Assembly (NCBI RefSeq): GCF_947387555.1
Contig: NZ_CANDNZ010000014.1
Span: forward strand, 91,085-155,084
DNA: 64,000 nucleotides
From: Thalassomonas sp. RHCl1
Lineage (GTDB): Bacteria; Pseudomonadota; Gammaproteobacteria; Enterobacterales; Alteromonadaceae
Direction of reading: 5' to 3'
Positions 18,513-27,800 of this stretch are shown here, one piece after another (within the stretch, counting starts at the first letter, position 1; every line of letters starts with the position of its first letter). The notes under the pieces were generated by a model, which was not told the DNA's origin, made no database searches, and saw nothing but the letters and a program-made list of their open reading frames with translations. A program made the translations under genes and the position numbers.

Positions 18513-18531
18513 GAGAATAGCTATCATTATT
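18513..18531 (-). promoter_or_regulatory. Fur box upstream of feoAB
   Basis: The 19-mer GAGAATAGCTATCATTATT agrees with the consensus GATAATGATAATCATTATC at 13 of 19 positions by my count. It lies in the feoA promoter region, where iron-loaded Fur would be expected to repress. Confidence 0.7.
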
Positions 18532-18698
18532 ATTCTACCTTTTGCAGATAAAAAGTACAGCAAAAAGAACAGCTTTGCCCGGGGGCTTGATTTGCATCAA
18601 AAGCAAAAGCTCTAAAATGACAAACATTGACATCGCTGTTTTTTTACCGCAAGTTATTGCCTCGCTAACGCTTTTTCCCTGAATAATAAGAGCAAAAT

Positions 18699-19661
18699 AT
18701 GAATGATTTTTATCCTGAAATAGAGCCTTATCAGCACTTTATGCTGGACGTAGACCATGGCCACCAGCTCTATGTCGAGCAATGCGGAAACCCGGCAGGA
18801 CAGCCGGTGATCTTTATCCATGGCGGCCCCGGCGCCGGCTGCTCGACCAATGACAGGCGTTTTTTCGATCCGGAAAAATACCGTATCATCTTATTCGATC
18901 AAAGGGGCTGTGGCCGTTCTTTGCCTCACGGCAGCCTGGAAGAAAATACCACATCGGCACTGGTGGCGGATATTGAACGGATACGCCAGCACCTGGAGAT
19001 AACAAAATGGCATGTCTTCGGCGGCTCCTGGGGTTCAACCCTGTCGCTGGTTTATGCCCAGCATCACCCGCAACAGGTCACCAGCCTGGTGCTGCGCGGC
19101 ATCTTTTTAGCGCGCCAGCAAGATACCGACTGGACCTTCTCCGGCGGCGGCGCCAAGCGTATTTATCCCGATCACTGGCAGGCTTATCTTAATGCGTTTC
19201 CTCATAAGGAAGGTGAGGGCGAAAGCCAGGCGGATATTCACGGCGCCTATCAATTAATGACAGGCCCGGACAAGGCCCTGGCAGAAAAAATCGCCCGTGC
19301 CTGGGCCACCTGGGAAATGTCTTGCTGCACCCTGGCGCCGGACCAAGCCTTCTTAAAAGAAGCCACCACAGACAAAAGGTGCTGGAGCCTGGCCCGCCAC
19401 GAAGCCCATTATATGGTGAACAACTGCTTCCTTGACGAAAACCAAATTCTGGATAACTGCGATAAACTCAGGGATATTCCCACCATCATAGTGCACGGCC
19501 GCTACGATATTGTTTGTCCTTTGGATAATGCCTGGTTATTACACCAAAAGTTACCTCAGTCACAATTGCTCATCAGTGAGCAGTCCGGCCATGCTTCGGT
19601 GGAAACCAACACCAAACACCACCTGATCGCCGCTACCCGGCAAATGCTGAACCTCGGCTAA
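18699..19661 (+). CDS. pip: Prolyl (proline) iminopeptidase
   Basis: The 320-residue alpha/beta hydrolase has the oxyanion motif HGGPGAGC (41-48) and the nucleophile elbow GGSWGS (Ser110). The acid is Asp in HGRYDIVCPL and the base His in SGHASVE near the C-terminus. FDQRGCGRS is diagnostic for the S33 prolyl aminopeptidases, which remove N-terminal proline from peptides in the cytoplasm. There is no signal peptide. It is divergent from feoA and monocistronic. Confidence 0.95.
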   Translation: MNDFYPEIEPYQHFMLDVDHGHQLYVEQCGNPAGQPVIFIHGGPGAGCSTNDRRFFDPEKYRIILFDQRGCGRSLPHGSLEENTTSALVADIERIRQHLEITKWHVFGGSWGSTLSLVYAQHHPQQVTSLVLRGIFLARQQDTDWTFSGGGAKRIYPDHWQAYLNAFPHKEGEGESQADIHGAYQLMTGPDKALAEKIARAWATWEMSCCTLAPDQAFLKEATTDKRCWSLARHEAHYMVNNCFLDENQILDNCDKLRDIPTIIVHGRYDIVCPLDNAWLLHQKLPQSQLLISEQSGHASVETNTKHHLIAATRQMLNLG

Positions 19662-19702
19662 TACAATAAGGGAGTCTCCGGGCTCCCTTACTCTCGCTAT
19701 CA

Positions 19703-19744
19703 GCTTCCTGCTTCCTGCTTCCTGCTTCCTGCTTCCTGCTTCCC
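19703..19744. repeat. Six tandem copies of the 7-mer GCTTCCT
   Basis: Copies start at 19703, 19710, 19717, 19724, 19731 and 19738 (last one GCTTCCC). The array lies between pip and the YHYH gene. A simple-sequence tract like this is prone to slippage, but here it is 120 bases before the downstream start and outside any frame I support. Confidence 0.9.
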
Positions 19745-19863
19745 ATTCATTTTTTAAGAATAAAATCCGGTTGCACACAATCTTGTCAAGAATGTACACA
19801 TTTACCACACATTTGTTTGCCATACTCGGGCAAGTGAAGTTCTCGACTAAGGGTAAAAGCATT

Positions 19864-22296
19864 ATGATATTAACAAGGTATAAGTCTCCCCTGTTTACCG
19901 GCCACCTGCTCCCCGCGCTAATAGCCACGGCCATGATCTCGGCGGTATTAACCGGGTGTGGCGGCTCTTCCTCCGGCAGTTCAAGCGATAACCCGGCGAC
20001 CGATACTCCGACAACCAATAACGCACCGGTAGCAAATGCCGGCGCCGATCAAAATGTCACCACAGGCGACAGTGTTAACCTGTCCGGCAGCCAAAGCAGC
20101 GATGCCGACGGCGATAGCTTGACCTACAGCTGGAGTTTCAGCTCGGTGCCTGGCGGCAGCAGTGCCAGCCTGAGCACAGATTCCGCCAGCAATACCAGTT
20201 TTACCGCCGATCTTGCCGGCAGCTATACCTTATCCCTGGTGGTCAATGACGGCACTGTCAGCAGCAGCGCCGACTCGGTGACTATCATAGCCGCCGCAGA
20301 CAACAGCGACCAGGACAGCCCGGTTTATACCCGTGGCGCCGGCAGTACCACCATCAGCAATTTATTTGCCTCCGGCACCCGGGTCGCCCCTTTGGGCAGC
20401 ATCACAGATGATGATAATGGCAGCTGGACCGTGCCCGCCGAGGTACGCTATAGCGATAACAGCATGCCCTTTGCTTCAGATCTGTACAATGTCTACCAAA
20501 GCGGCCATGATTATGATTCCGCCGAGCAGGCCCTTGCAGCCCTGATCGCCGGAGACGGCAGCGACATCATAGAAATCGATACCGACGGTGAGCTGATCAC
20601 CGCCTACATCTTTGCCGACAACTATTTCGAGCTTTATATCAACGGCACGGCAGTCGGCAAAGATCCGGTACCTTTTACCGATTTTAACTCCAATATCGTG
20701 CGTTTTCGCGTCAATCAGCCTTTTACCGCCGCCATGTTACTGGTGGACTGGGAAGAGAATTTAGCCACAGGTACAGAAGCCAACCAGGGCAGCAACTATC
20801 ATCCCGGCGATGGCGGCATGGTGGCGGTCTTTAAAGACAGCAACAATGACATTATCGGCATCACCGACAGCAGCTGGAAGGCGCAAACCTATTATACCGC
20901 TCCGCTCACCGATACCAGCTGCCTAAGCCAGTTTAACCATCAGCGTTTATCTGCCAGCTGTTCGACTTCGGCCCCCGACAGCCTGGATAGCATCAGCGCC
21001 GCCCACTGGGCACGCCCGGACAACTGGATGGCAAGCAGTTTTGACGACAGCAGCTGGCCCGCCGCCAGCACCTTTAGCAACGACACCGTAGGCGTCGACA
21101 ACAAGGCTTCCTACACTAACTTTACCGATGTTTTCGATGACAGCAGTGTTGACGCCAGCTTTATCTGGAGTACCAACCTGGTGCTGGATAATGAAGTGCT
21201 GGTACGCGCCACCATCGGCAGCAGTGACGATGATATGACCCTAAGCAGTGATGCGGTAAAATCCGATATGATCTTGCCGCTGGATGCCACCTGCGACGGC
21301 ACAGGCCAGGGCAGCTTTCCGACCCTGAACTGGGATAATGCGCCCGCAGGCACGCAAAGCTTTGCCATAACCATGCATAACTTTGCCAATGAAAATGATC
21401 AAGGTGATTTCAGCAAGGCCCATTCCTACCAGGTGTTATATGATATCCCCGCCAACATCAGCTCTCTGGCGACCGGGGAAACGACAATCGGCACTTTTGG
21501 TATCAATGGTATCGACGGCGAACAAGGTTATTCGGCCCCCTGCTCCCAGTCACCGATAGCTAATGATTATATTATCACCCTTTATGCCTTATCTGATGCC
21601 GTCGGCAGCTTAGGCCTCGATGGCACCGGTACCGGCCTGGTGACCTTAACCGATGCCATTGCCGGCAGCACCTTGACCAGCACCAGCCTGACCCTTTCGC
21701 GGGTACGTTATAACCCCAATAACGACGATCATGTTCCTACCAGTGTGCCCAGTGACTGTGCGGCAAAATCCGCCACTTTTGCCGCCTACAGCGATCTGGT
21801 TTCACTCAGCTGCACCAGCACCACTATGACGGTGACCACCCATACTATGCTGCCCTACCGCTCACAACTTGACGGCGACAAAGCCAATGTCGGTATCCGC
21901 TCCTGGATTGGCCGGGTGCCTATCGAGGAACAAAGCTCCTGGACCTTGCCGCTGCAGCCGGATTATTTAAGCAGCACCGCCAGCAATATCAATATCCACG
22001 ACGCCATAGGCATCTCGGTGGAAGGGGTGCCGATTTTGCACTATGCCAAGGAAAATACTAACGGTGAAATCGCCCGGCTGGGACAGGATTACAGCGACCG
22101 CGATACCATCTTGCTCGGTGAAGTCGACCAGTGCGGCGCCCATGCCGGTAACGGCGAAGACTACCACTATCATATGGCTCCTTTATGTATGATGGACAGC
22201 CATGACCCGTCGCAACCGCTGGCCTATATGTTTGACGGCATCCCGCTCTATTTCGGCACCGCCGGCGGCGCGGCAACCGAAGGCGGCACCGACTAG
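19864..22296 (+). CDS. YHYH-domain lipoprotein, 5' part ending at an in-frame TAG
   Basis: ATG 19864 is chosen because it gives a lipoprotein signal peptide (MILTRYKSPL..., lipobox LTGC). An earlier ATG at 19771 would bury it. After a Ser-rich linker comes a PKD/Ig-like domain (about 45-140: APVANAGADQNV, SSDADGDSLTYSW). A long region resembling jelly-roll or galactose-binding modules follows, then the start of a YHYH domain (DYHYHMAPLC, YMFDGIPLYFG). The frame stops at TAG 22294, but the same frame continues with typical YHYH sequence. The gene is therefore interrupted by a nonsense codon, or the TAG is read through. The function of YHYH proteins is not established. Confidence 0.8.
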   Translation: MILTRYKSPLFTGHLLPALIATAMISAVLTGCGGSSSGSSSDNPATDTPTTNNAPVANAGADQNVTTGDSVNLSGSQSSDADGDSLTYSWSFSSVPGGSSASLSTDSASNTSFTADLAGSYTLSLVVNDGTVSSSADSVTIIAAADNSDQDSPVYTRGAGSTTISNLFASGTRVAPLGSITDDDNGSWTVPAEVRYSDNSMPFASDLYNVYQSGHDYDSAEQALAALIAGDGSDIIEIDTDGELITAYIFADNYFELYINGTAVGKDPVPFTDFNSNIVRFRVNQPFTAAMLLVDWEENLATGTEANQGSNYHPGDGGMVAVFKDSNNDIIGITDSSWKAQTYYTAPLTDTSCLSQFNHQRLSASCSTSAPDSLDSISAAHWARPDNWMASSFDDSSWPAASTFSNDTVGVDNKASYTNFTDVFDDSSVDASFIWSTNLVLDNEVLVRATIGSSDDDMTLSSDAVKSDMILPLDATCDGTGQGSFPTLNWDNAPAGTQSFAITMHNFANENDQGDFSKAHSYQVLYDIPANISSLATGETTIGTFGINGIDGEQGYSAPCSQSPIANDYIITLYALSDAVGSLGLDGTGTGLVTLTDAIAGSTLTSTSLTLSRVRYNPNNDDHVPTSVPSDCAAKSATFAAYSDLVSLSCTSTTMTVTTHTMLPYRSQLDGDKANVGIRSWIGRVPIEEQSSWTLPLQPDYLSSTASNINIHDAIGISVEGVPILHYAKENTNGEIARLGQDYSDRDTILLGEVDQCGAHAGNGEDYHYHMAPLCMMDSHDPSQPLAYMFDGIPLYFGTAGGAATEGGTD

Positions 22297-22779
22297 GGCG
22301 CCGGGCGCTACAGCGAACTGAATTACCTGCCGCAAAAAGTGAAAACCGGCGAACAGCCGCTGGACGAATGTAACGCCTACGATTTACACGGCGACGGCAG
22401 CGAATATGTTTATTACACCACCCGGGAAGCCCCCTACACCATAGCTTGCTACCGGGGTGTGGCAGATCAGTCAAGCTCGGTCTCTCCCGGTCCCCACTGG
22501 AGCCGGGAGCGGGATTTATCCTGGGCCGGTTCGGATGTCGAGCTCAGCGATTACGATACCATGACCTTTGATAATTTAAGCTGGAGTTTTATCGAAATCA
22601 CCCCGGGGGAGAATAACAACAATATAACCCCGGGCGATAAGGCGCTGATCCTTTACCGCCAGCTCGTCCAGGGAGATGACGGCTATCAAAGCGATGCCAA
22701 CTGCTACACCTTCAGGTACCGTTTAGACAGTACGGATACCAGCGGCAGCAATGATACTGTAGCCAGCCATTGCCGGTAA
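22297..22779 (+). pseudogene. YHYH-domain lipoprotein, 3' part after the TAG
   Basis: This region is in the same frame as the preceding gene and opens with GAGRYSELNYLPQ. It carries the second half of the YHYH domain: LDECNAYDLHGDGSEYVYY, then APYTIACYRG, the usual family ending. A tail of about 100 residues follows. The first Met-like codon (GTG 22339) has no ribosome site and would start in mid-domain, so independent translation is unlikely. The coding signal downstream shows no other lesion, suggesting a recent mutation, a sequencing error, or readthrough. Confidence 0.75.
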
Positions 22780-22787
22780 CAACACCC

Positions 22788-22819
22788 GCCATGGCAGCAG
22801 ACAATACTGCAGCCATGGC
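22788..22819 (+). terminator. 13-bp stem-loop after the YHYH gene
   Basis: GCCATGGCAGCAG (22788-22800) pairs with CTGCAGCCATGGC (22807-22819) with one mismatch and a 6-base loop. There is no T-run. It separates the YHYH gene from its downstream neighbour. Confidence 0.45.
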
Positions 22820-22858
22820 TGACAAGCTCTCAGCAAAAACTTTTTCCAGGTAAAAGAT

Positions 22859-23470
22859 ATGAAAACAGCAAAGCAATGTAAACTGCTAATACTGCTCTTA
22901 TGCTCCCTGATAACAGTAAACCAGGCTGCAGCTCACGGCCTGAGCATGACCTCGGCGGAAGTCGCCCTGCGCCAAGACAAACATATTTCCCTGACCATAC
23001 GCACTTCCCTGAGCAACTTGTTCGCCAGGATGTTATGGCCGGAAAAACCCGCCTCCCTGCTGCACCTGGCCAGCGGCGACAATAAAACATTGACCCTGTT
23101 CAGGCAGCAGCTTAATCACTTATTCACCGCAAAAATGCCGGTTTACTCGGGAAAGATTTCGCTGGACTCACAACAGGCCAGGCTGCCAGGCATCCAACAA
23201 CTTAGGAAAATGCTGCAAAAAGAAATTGCCGGCAAGGTATTAAAAAACCACAAAGGAAAACATGAACATGGCGAACAGGACAGGCAGAATTACCTGGTGG
23301 CCTATATCGACGGTTTTTTACTTGCCGGTGACCAGGCAGATAACCCCCGTGAACTCCAGGTACAGTTCCCCACAGAGCTGGGGGATATACTGGTCAGTTA
23401 TGTTGAACCTAAGGTACAAACCCTGACAAAGGGAAAACAGCATACTTTTTACCGTCAGCTGTTGTATTAG
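22859..23470 (+). CDS. Hypothetical exported protein
   Basis: The 203-residue protein has a signal peptide of about 25 residues (cleavage after QAAA), with the mature start HGLSMTSAEVALRQD. The mature domain contains hydrophobic and Lys/His-rich segments (KNHKGKHEHGEQDRQ). HGL at the mature start recalls periplasmic proteins of metal-related operons, but I cannot name a family. It lies 80 bases downstream of the YHYH gene on the same strand and may be co-transcribed with it. Confidence 0.7.
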   Translation: MKTAKQCKLLILLLCSLITVNQAAAHGLSMTSAEVALRQDKHISLTIRTSLSNLFARMLWPEKPASLLHLASGDNKTLTLFRQQLNHLFTAKMPVYSGKISLDSQQARLPGIQQLRKMLQKEIAGKVLKNHKGKHEHGEQDRQNYLVAYIDGFLLAGDQADNPRELQVQFPTELGDILVSYVEPKVQTLTKGKQHTFYRQLLY

Positions 23471-23503
23471 AAAGTCCCCTGGCTGACATCTTCTGATATA
23501 AAA

Positions 23504-23540
23504 AAACCCCTTAAGGCATTAGCTATAGCTTAAGGGGTTT
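23504..23540 (-). terminator. Intrinsic terminator of the PEP-CTERM gene
   Basis: AAACCCCTTAAG (23504-23515) pairs with CTTAAGGGGTTT (23529-23540). Read on the minus strand the stem is followed by a T-run, so it terminates the PEP-CTERM transcript. It lies between convergent genes. Confidence 0.85.
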
Positions 23541-23601
23541 AGACTCTCATGAAACTAAGAGTTCTTTACGCCGTAAATATACTTACGGCAAGCAGCTTTT
23601 A

Positions 23602-24324
23602 TTAAACCTGCTTTTGTTTATTGCGTAAGCTTAATCCCACCAGACCTAATGCCAGAATGGCGATAGAAGCCGGTTCCGGCACTTCGCTGCTATAGGTATA
23701 AGTGACTTCAACCTTACCCCAGGAACCTGTCTGGAAGGTATTTTCAAAAGTCCCGGTACCCGATTCCACATCGTTGTTAATATAAGTCAGGGCCAGGGCA
23801 GAGAAAACAAAATCAACCATGCTGCCTGTAGTAAAGGCGGACAAATCAACACCTGTCATCGCACCGGATTGCTCGCCGCTTGATAAGTCATAAGTAAAGA
23901 TTTCACCCGGCGTTAAATCGAAATTACCCGCCGCAGAGCTTTGGTCATCGGCCAGAACAGCACCACCGTTACCAAAGATATAATCATCGGCCGCAGCCGT
24001 AGTTACCGACCAGTTGCTGCCTAATAAGATACTGACTTCGGCACGGCCGTCTGCGGCGCTGACATTTTTAGAAGAACCTTCGCTGTCCATTTGACCAAAA
24101 ACCGAAATACTGACACCGGTCAGAATACCTAACGAGGTATCAAAACCAGCAACCGACAGGGTTTCATTTAAAGCCCCTACAGGCACATCCGTTGTACTGC
24201 CCTGAGAACCAAAAGAATCGCTTACCGTCATCATACCAGCAAGAGCATTTGAACTGGCAAGCATTAATGCTGCTGCCGTAACAAGTCCCTTAGTCGTTTT
24301 CCCTTTCATAGTCATTCCTTTCAT
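23602..24324 (-). CDS. PEP-CTERM sorting-domain exported protein
   Basis: The protein has about 240 residues. The start is taken at ATG 24324, which follows AAAGGAAAAAAGG; ATG 24309, with AAAGGA six bases upstream, is equally possible. A signal peptide (VTAAALMLASSNALA) precedes a beta-rich domain with SDSFGSQGSTTDVP near its start. The C-terminus has VPEPASIAILALGLVGLSLRN..., the PEP motif, hydrophobic helix and basic tail recognised by exosortase. The protein should be exported, cleaved and delivered to the cell surface. No exosortase gene lies in this window. The function of the mature domain is unknown. Confidence 0.9.
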   Translation of the reverse strand: MKGMTMKGKTTKGLVTAAALMLASSNALAGMMTVSDSFGSQGSTTDVPVGALNETLSVAGFDTSLGILTGVSISVFGQMDSEGSSKNVSAADGRAEVSILLGSNWSVTTAAADDYIFGNGGAVLADDQSSAAGNFDLTPGEIFTYDLSSGEQSGAMTGVDLSAFTTGSMVDFVFSALALTYINNDVESGTGTFENTFQTGSWGKVEVTYTYSSEVPEPASIAILALGLVGLSLRNKQKQV

Positions 24325-24672
24325 CCTTTTTTCCTTTAGTGTATTAACCTTTCGTGCTGTAAAAACAGTCAAATTAAGCTTTGCCTGTTTCCCCCTGCTC
24401 TTTTTAATTATTAAGTGCTGACATTCAAGAGTAACTGATTGATATCACACCATTAAAGCAAGGCCAGCCAATAAGCAAGGCACAGACCACGTTTATATCC
24501 CATTGATTTTTAATTGATTTTATTTTTGCTTTAAGTAACTCATTGAAATTATGTAAATAAAACCGACAACTTTCCTGTCTTTTTTGATATAGATAAAGCC
24601 TTTAGTTGGCTCCCTGGATAGTGCTTAAGCAAGGTCGTTTCATTTTCACCTTTATCATGACACAGCAACCAG

Positions 24673-24816
24673 ATGAAAATAATGATGAAGAGCCAGCACT
24701 GTAAGGATCGCTGTAGACTCCAGCCGGACGGCAGCTATCACGATCACGGCGATCCGCTCGCCATGTACAATACCGACTGTGACATCGGCACAGAGATTTT
24801 CCCTGTGGCCACATAA
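24673..24816 (+). pseudogene. Degraded fragment of a second YHYH-domain gene
   Basis: A short plus-strand frame ending at TAA 24814 reads RLQPDGSYHDHGDPLAMYNT, then DCDIGTE. This is the core of a YHYH domain with the name-giving motif changed to YHDH. Upstream, the frame is closed by a stop at 24658 and there is no ribosome site. After IGTE the sequence diverges (IFPVAT). It is best seen as the remnant of a lost paralogue of the YHYH gene at 19864, or debris of a duplication. Confidence 0.6.
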
Positions 24817-24831
24817 TACATCCTACACATA

Positions 24832-24859
24832 AAAAAGCCCCGGCGAGCCGGGGCTTTTT
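24832..24859 (-). terminator. Strong intrinsic terminator of the giant surface-protein operon
   Basis: AAAAAGCCCCGG pairs perfectly with CCGGGGCTTTTT around CGAG, 16 bases after the stop codon of the 2165-residue gene. It is symmetrical, so it can act on both strands. Confidence 0.92.
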
Positions 24860-24875
24860 ATTTCAGATTATTCAC

Positions 24876-27800
24876 TTACCTGCCTGTTAATTTCCTACGT
24901 CCAACCAGGCCCACAAGAGCAATTAACACCAGATAGAAAGCACTGCCGCCGTTTCTTTTTCTGCCTTGTGCACTGGTATATTCACGTGATTCCACCAGAG
25001 TTACCGTCACCGTACCCTCAGCTTCGGCCCCCATGCTGTCACGGATAACATAAGTCACTGTATCGGTACCGACATAACTTGCCGGGGCCTGATAACTTAA
25101 CGTGCCATCATCATTGATACTGACGCTACCAAGTTCTGCCGTGGCCGAAATCAACGCCAACTCGCTCCCTTCCGCATCGCTGTCGTTATCCAGCACATTT
25201 AAGGTTTGGCTCTTGCCGCTGAGCAAGGTTACCGCATCATTGACTGCCACCGGACTTTCGTTGGCTAATATGGTTATCGTCAGCGTGGCCGAAGCCGATC
25301 CCCCCTGGTTATCGCTGATACCGTATACCAGAGTATCTTCGCCGAAATAACTGCTTGGCGGCTGATAATAAAGCTGGTTATTTTCTATGGTAACAGTACC
25401 GAAAACAGCATTTGCCGAGGTGATCTCTAGACTATCACCATCGCCGTCACTGTCATTGGCCAGCACATCTATGGTTAGCGGCGTATTCTGCAAGGTTTGT
25501 ACGCTGTCATTTTCCGCCTGCGGTTGCTGGTTATTATCCAGCATCACAGCCACGCCGCCGGGATCAACTATAGTGCCGTTGGCTATGCCGTCGGCATCGT
25601 TAGCACCGCCGTCTGTCATCACCAGTTGCACACACCAGTGGCCTTCAGTAAGCCCGGGCTGCCATTGCTCATCCCCCGGCGGCGGACAGAAGCCCGATTC
25701 ACCTTCGGTTGACCATAACTGGTTACCGCTGTCCTGGACAAAGTTAGTCCATTCGCCACTGCTCTTTTGTTTGCGGTAGACGGCATTGGCGGGAATCGGC
25801 TGTACCTGCGGCAAGACTACCCGGTATTCCTGGCCTTCAATCGGCAAACCATAGGCGATAAAGTCAAAGATACCGCCGACATTCACAACCTCTTCATCGT
25901 TGACATCATCTTCAAGCAAACGGGTACCGCCTGAGGCGCCCGTTAACGCGGTATCCCCAAGGCGCAGACATACTCCCGGATCTCCCTCCACCAGGAAGTT
26001 GTCCGTGGTACCTACCTGCTCGGGTACGACATTACATTCATCGATATTATCCAGGTAATCGGGAATACCGTCGTTATCGCCATCATCCAGACCTTCGACA
26101 TCATCGGCAATACCGTCATTGTCGCTGTCTTGCGTACCCAAGGCTATGCTGGTGGCATCCAGGCGCAGGGTAAGCTGATCGTGACCGCTATAGGTTATAT
26201 CATCGCTGTCAGTCACCGTCAGGGCAACATGATATACCCCCGCCGCCAAGCCTGACGGATCAAAGCTGAAACTGGTATCACTGCTGTCGCTGTCGTTCAG
26301 CAACTGCTGCTTATTGGACCAGGCATAGGTATATTGATTAACGGCATCGGGGTGACTGATTTCTGAGGTGATTACTACCAAGCCGTCCTGCTGGTTGATC
26401 ACAAAACGCTCTTCACCTCCCTGCTCCGCTTTAAGACTGACTTTAGGCGGCACGTTGTCTTCTGTAATGGTGAGCTGCTGGCTGAATTTACTGCCGCGGT
26501 TAAGGCCGCTGTCCAGTTCAATCACCAGGGTTTCATCACCTTCGCTGATGGCATCATTGAGAATATTAAAGGTGATTACACCGTCTGTCCCCGAGTTAAT
26601 AGTCACCGTACCCGAGTCAAGATCATGATCAACACCAAACTGCGCCGAACCGCTGACGCTATAAGGCACAGATAAGGGGTATTGCGGCGATTCGCCGTTT
26701 AAGCGGATGCCAACCCTGACCTCGGCTCCCTCGGTAACCGTTTGGTCTTTATCCAGTGAAATCAATGGATTGACTTTTACCACCTGGCTTGCTGTCGCAC
26801 TGCGTCCTTCGCTGTCGGTTGCCGTCCAGAACACGGTATTGGTACCGGGTTTAAAGAAGGTAATACCGTCTTCAAGGGAGACCGGGATACTATTGCCAGA
26901 GCTGTCGACGGCCTCCGCCACGCCCAGGTCTACCTTGGTATGCAGGGCATCGGCATTAACTTCGATATCTTCAGGCAAGGTGATCACCGGCAGGTTTTCA
27001 TCCGAGGCCTGCATATCGATTTGCACCCGGGCAGAGGCTTCTTCCGTACCGTCGCTGACCACATAATCGATAAAGACACTGCCGGCAAAACCACCGGCAG
27101 GGGTGAAGGTAATGTCACTGTCGGTAAAGCTAACGGCACCGATATCAACAACGGCGCCGATAATTTTCAGCTCATCGCCGTCAACATCACTGTCATTGGC
27201 TAACACATCCAGGGTTAACGGTTGCCAGTCTTCGCGGACAACCATGTCATCTTGCGCTAGCGGCGCATCATTTATCGCGGCAACATTTATCGTCACCAAA
27301 GTAGCTTCACTTTGGTTGCCCGAAAGATCGCTGACGGTATAGCTGAAACTGTCACTGCCGTTAAAGTCCGCGTCCGGGCGATATGTGATCATGCCGCTTT
27401 CATTATTTATTTCGGTAACACCGTGCTGCGCGCTTGAGCTGACCGTTACACTGCCGATATCAAAACTGCCGCCGCTGATACTGTCATTGGCCAGGACATT
27501 GATATCAACACTGGCATCTTCATCGACAGCGGCGCTGTCGGCAGCCGTAGTGATCACACTTGTGGCATCGGTTATGGTCACGGTTTGTACCTGGTCACCG
27601 TCTTCACTGGCAATACTGCCGCTGACACCGGAAATAGCGACGATAATGCTTTCATTATCTTCCTGCTCGCTATCTGCTATCGCCGTCAAACTAAGGTCGG
27701 CAGATGTTTCCCCGGCGGCGATAGTTACAGAGCCCGCCGGTGTCTGATAATCACTGCCGCTGCTGGCGCTGCCGCTATAGGCCAAGGCAACCGTTACCGA

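Noticed and set aside
19560..20018. Minus-strand frame reading EAGSRKQEAGSRK
   Set aside because: The repeat comes from the GCTTCCT array, and the frame overlaps two real genes on the other strand.
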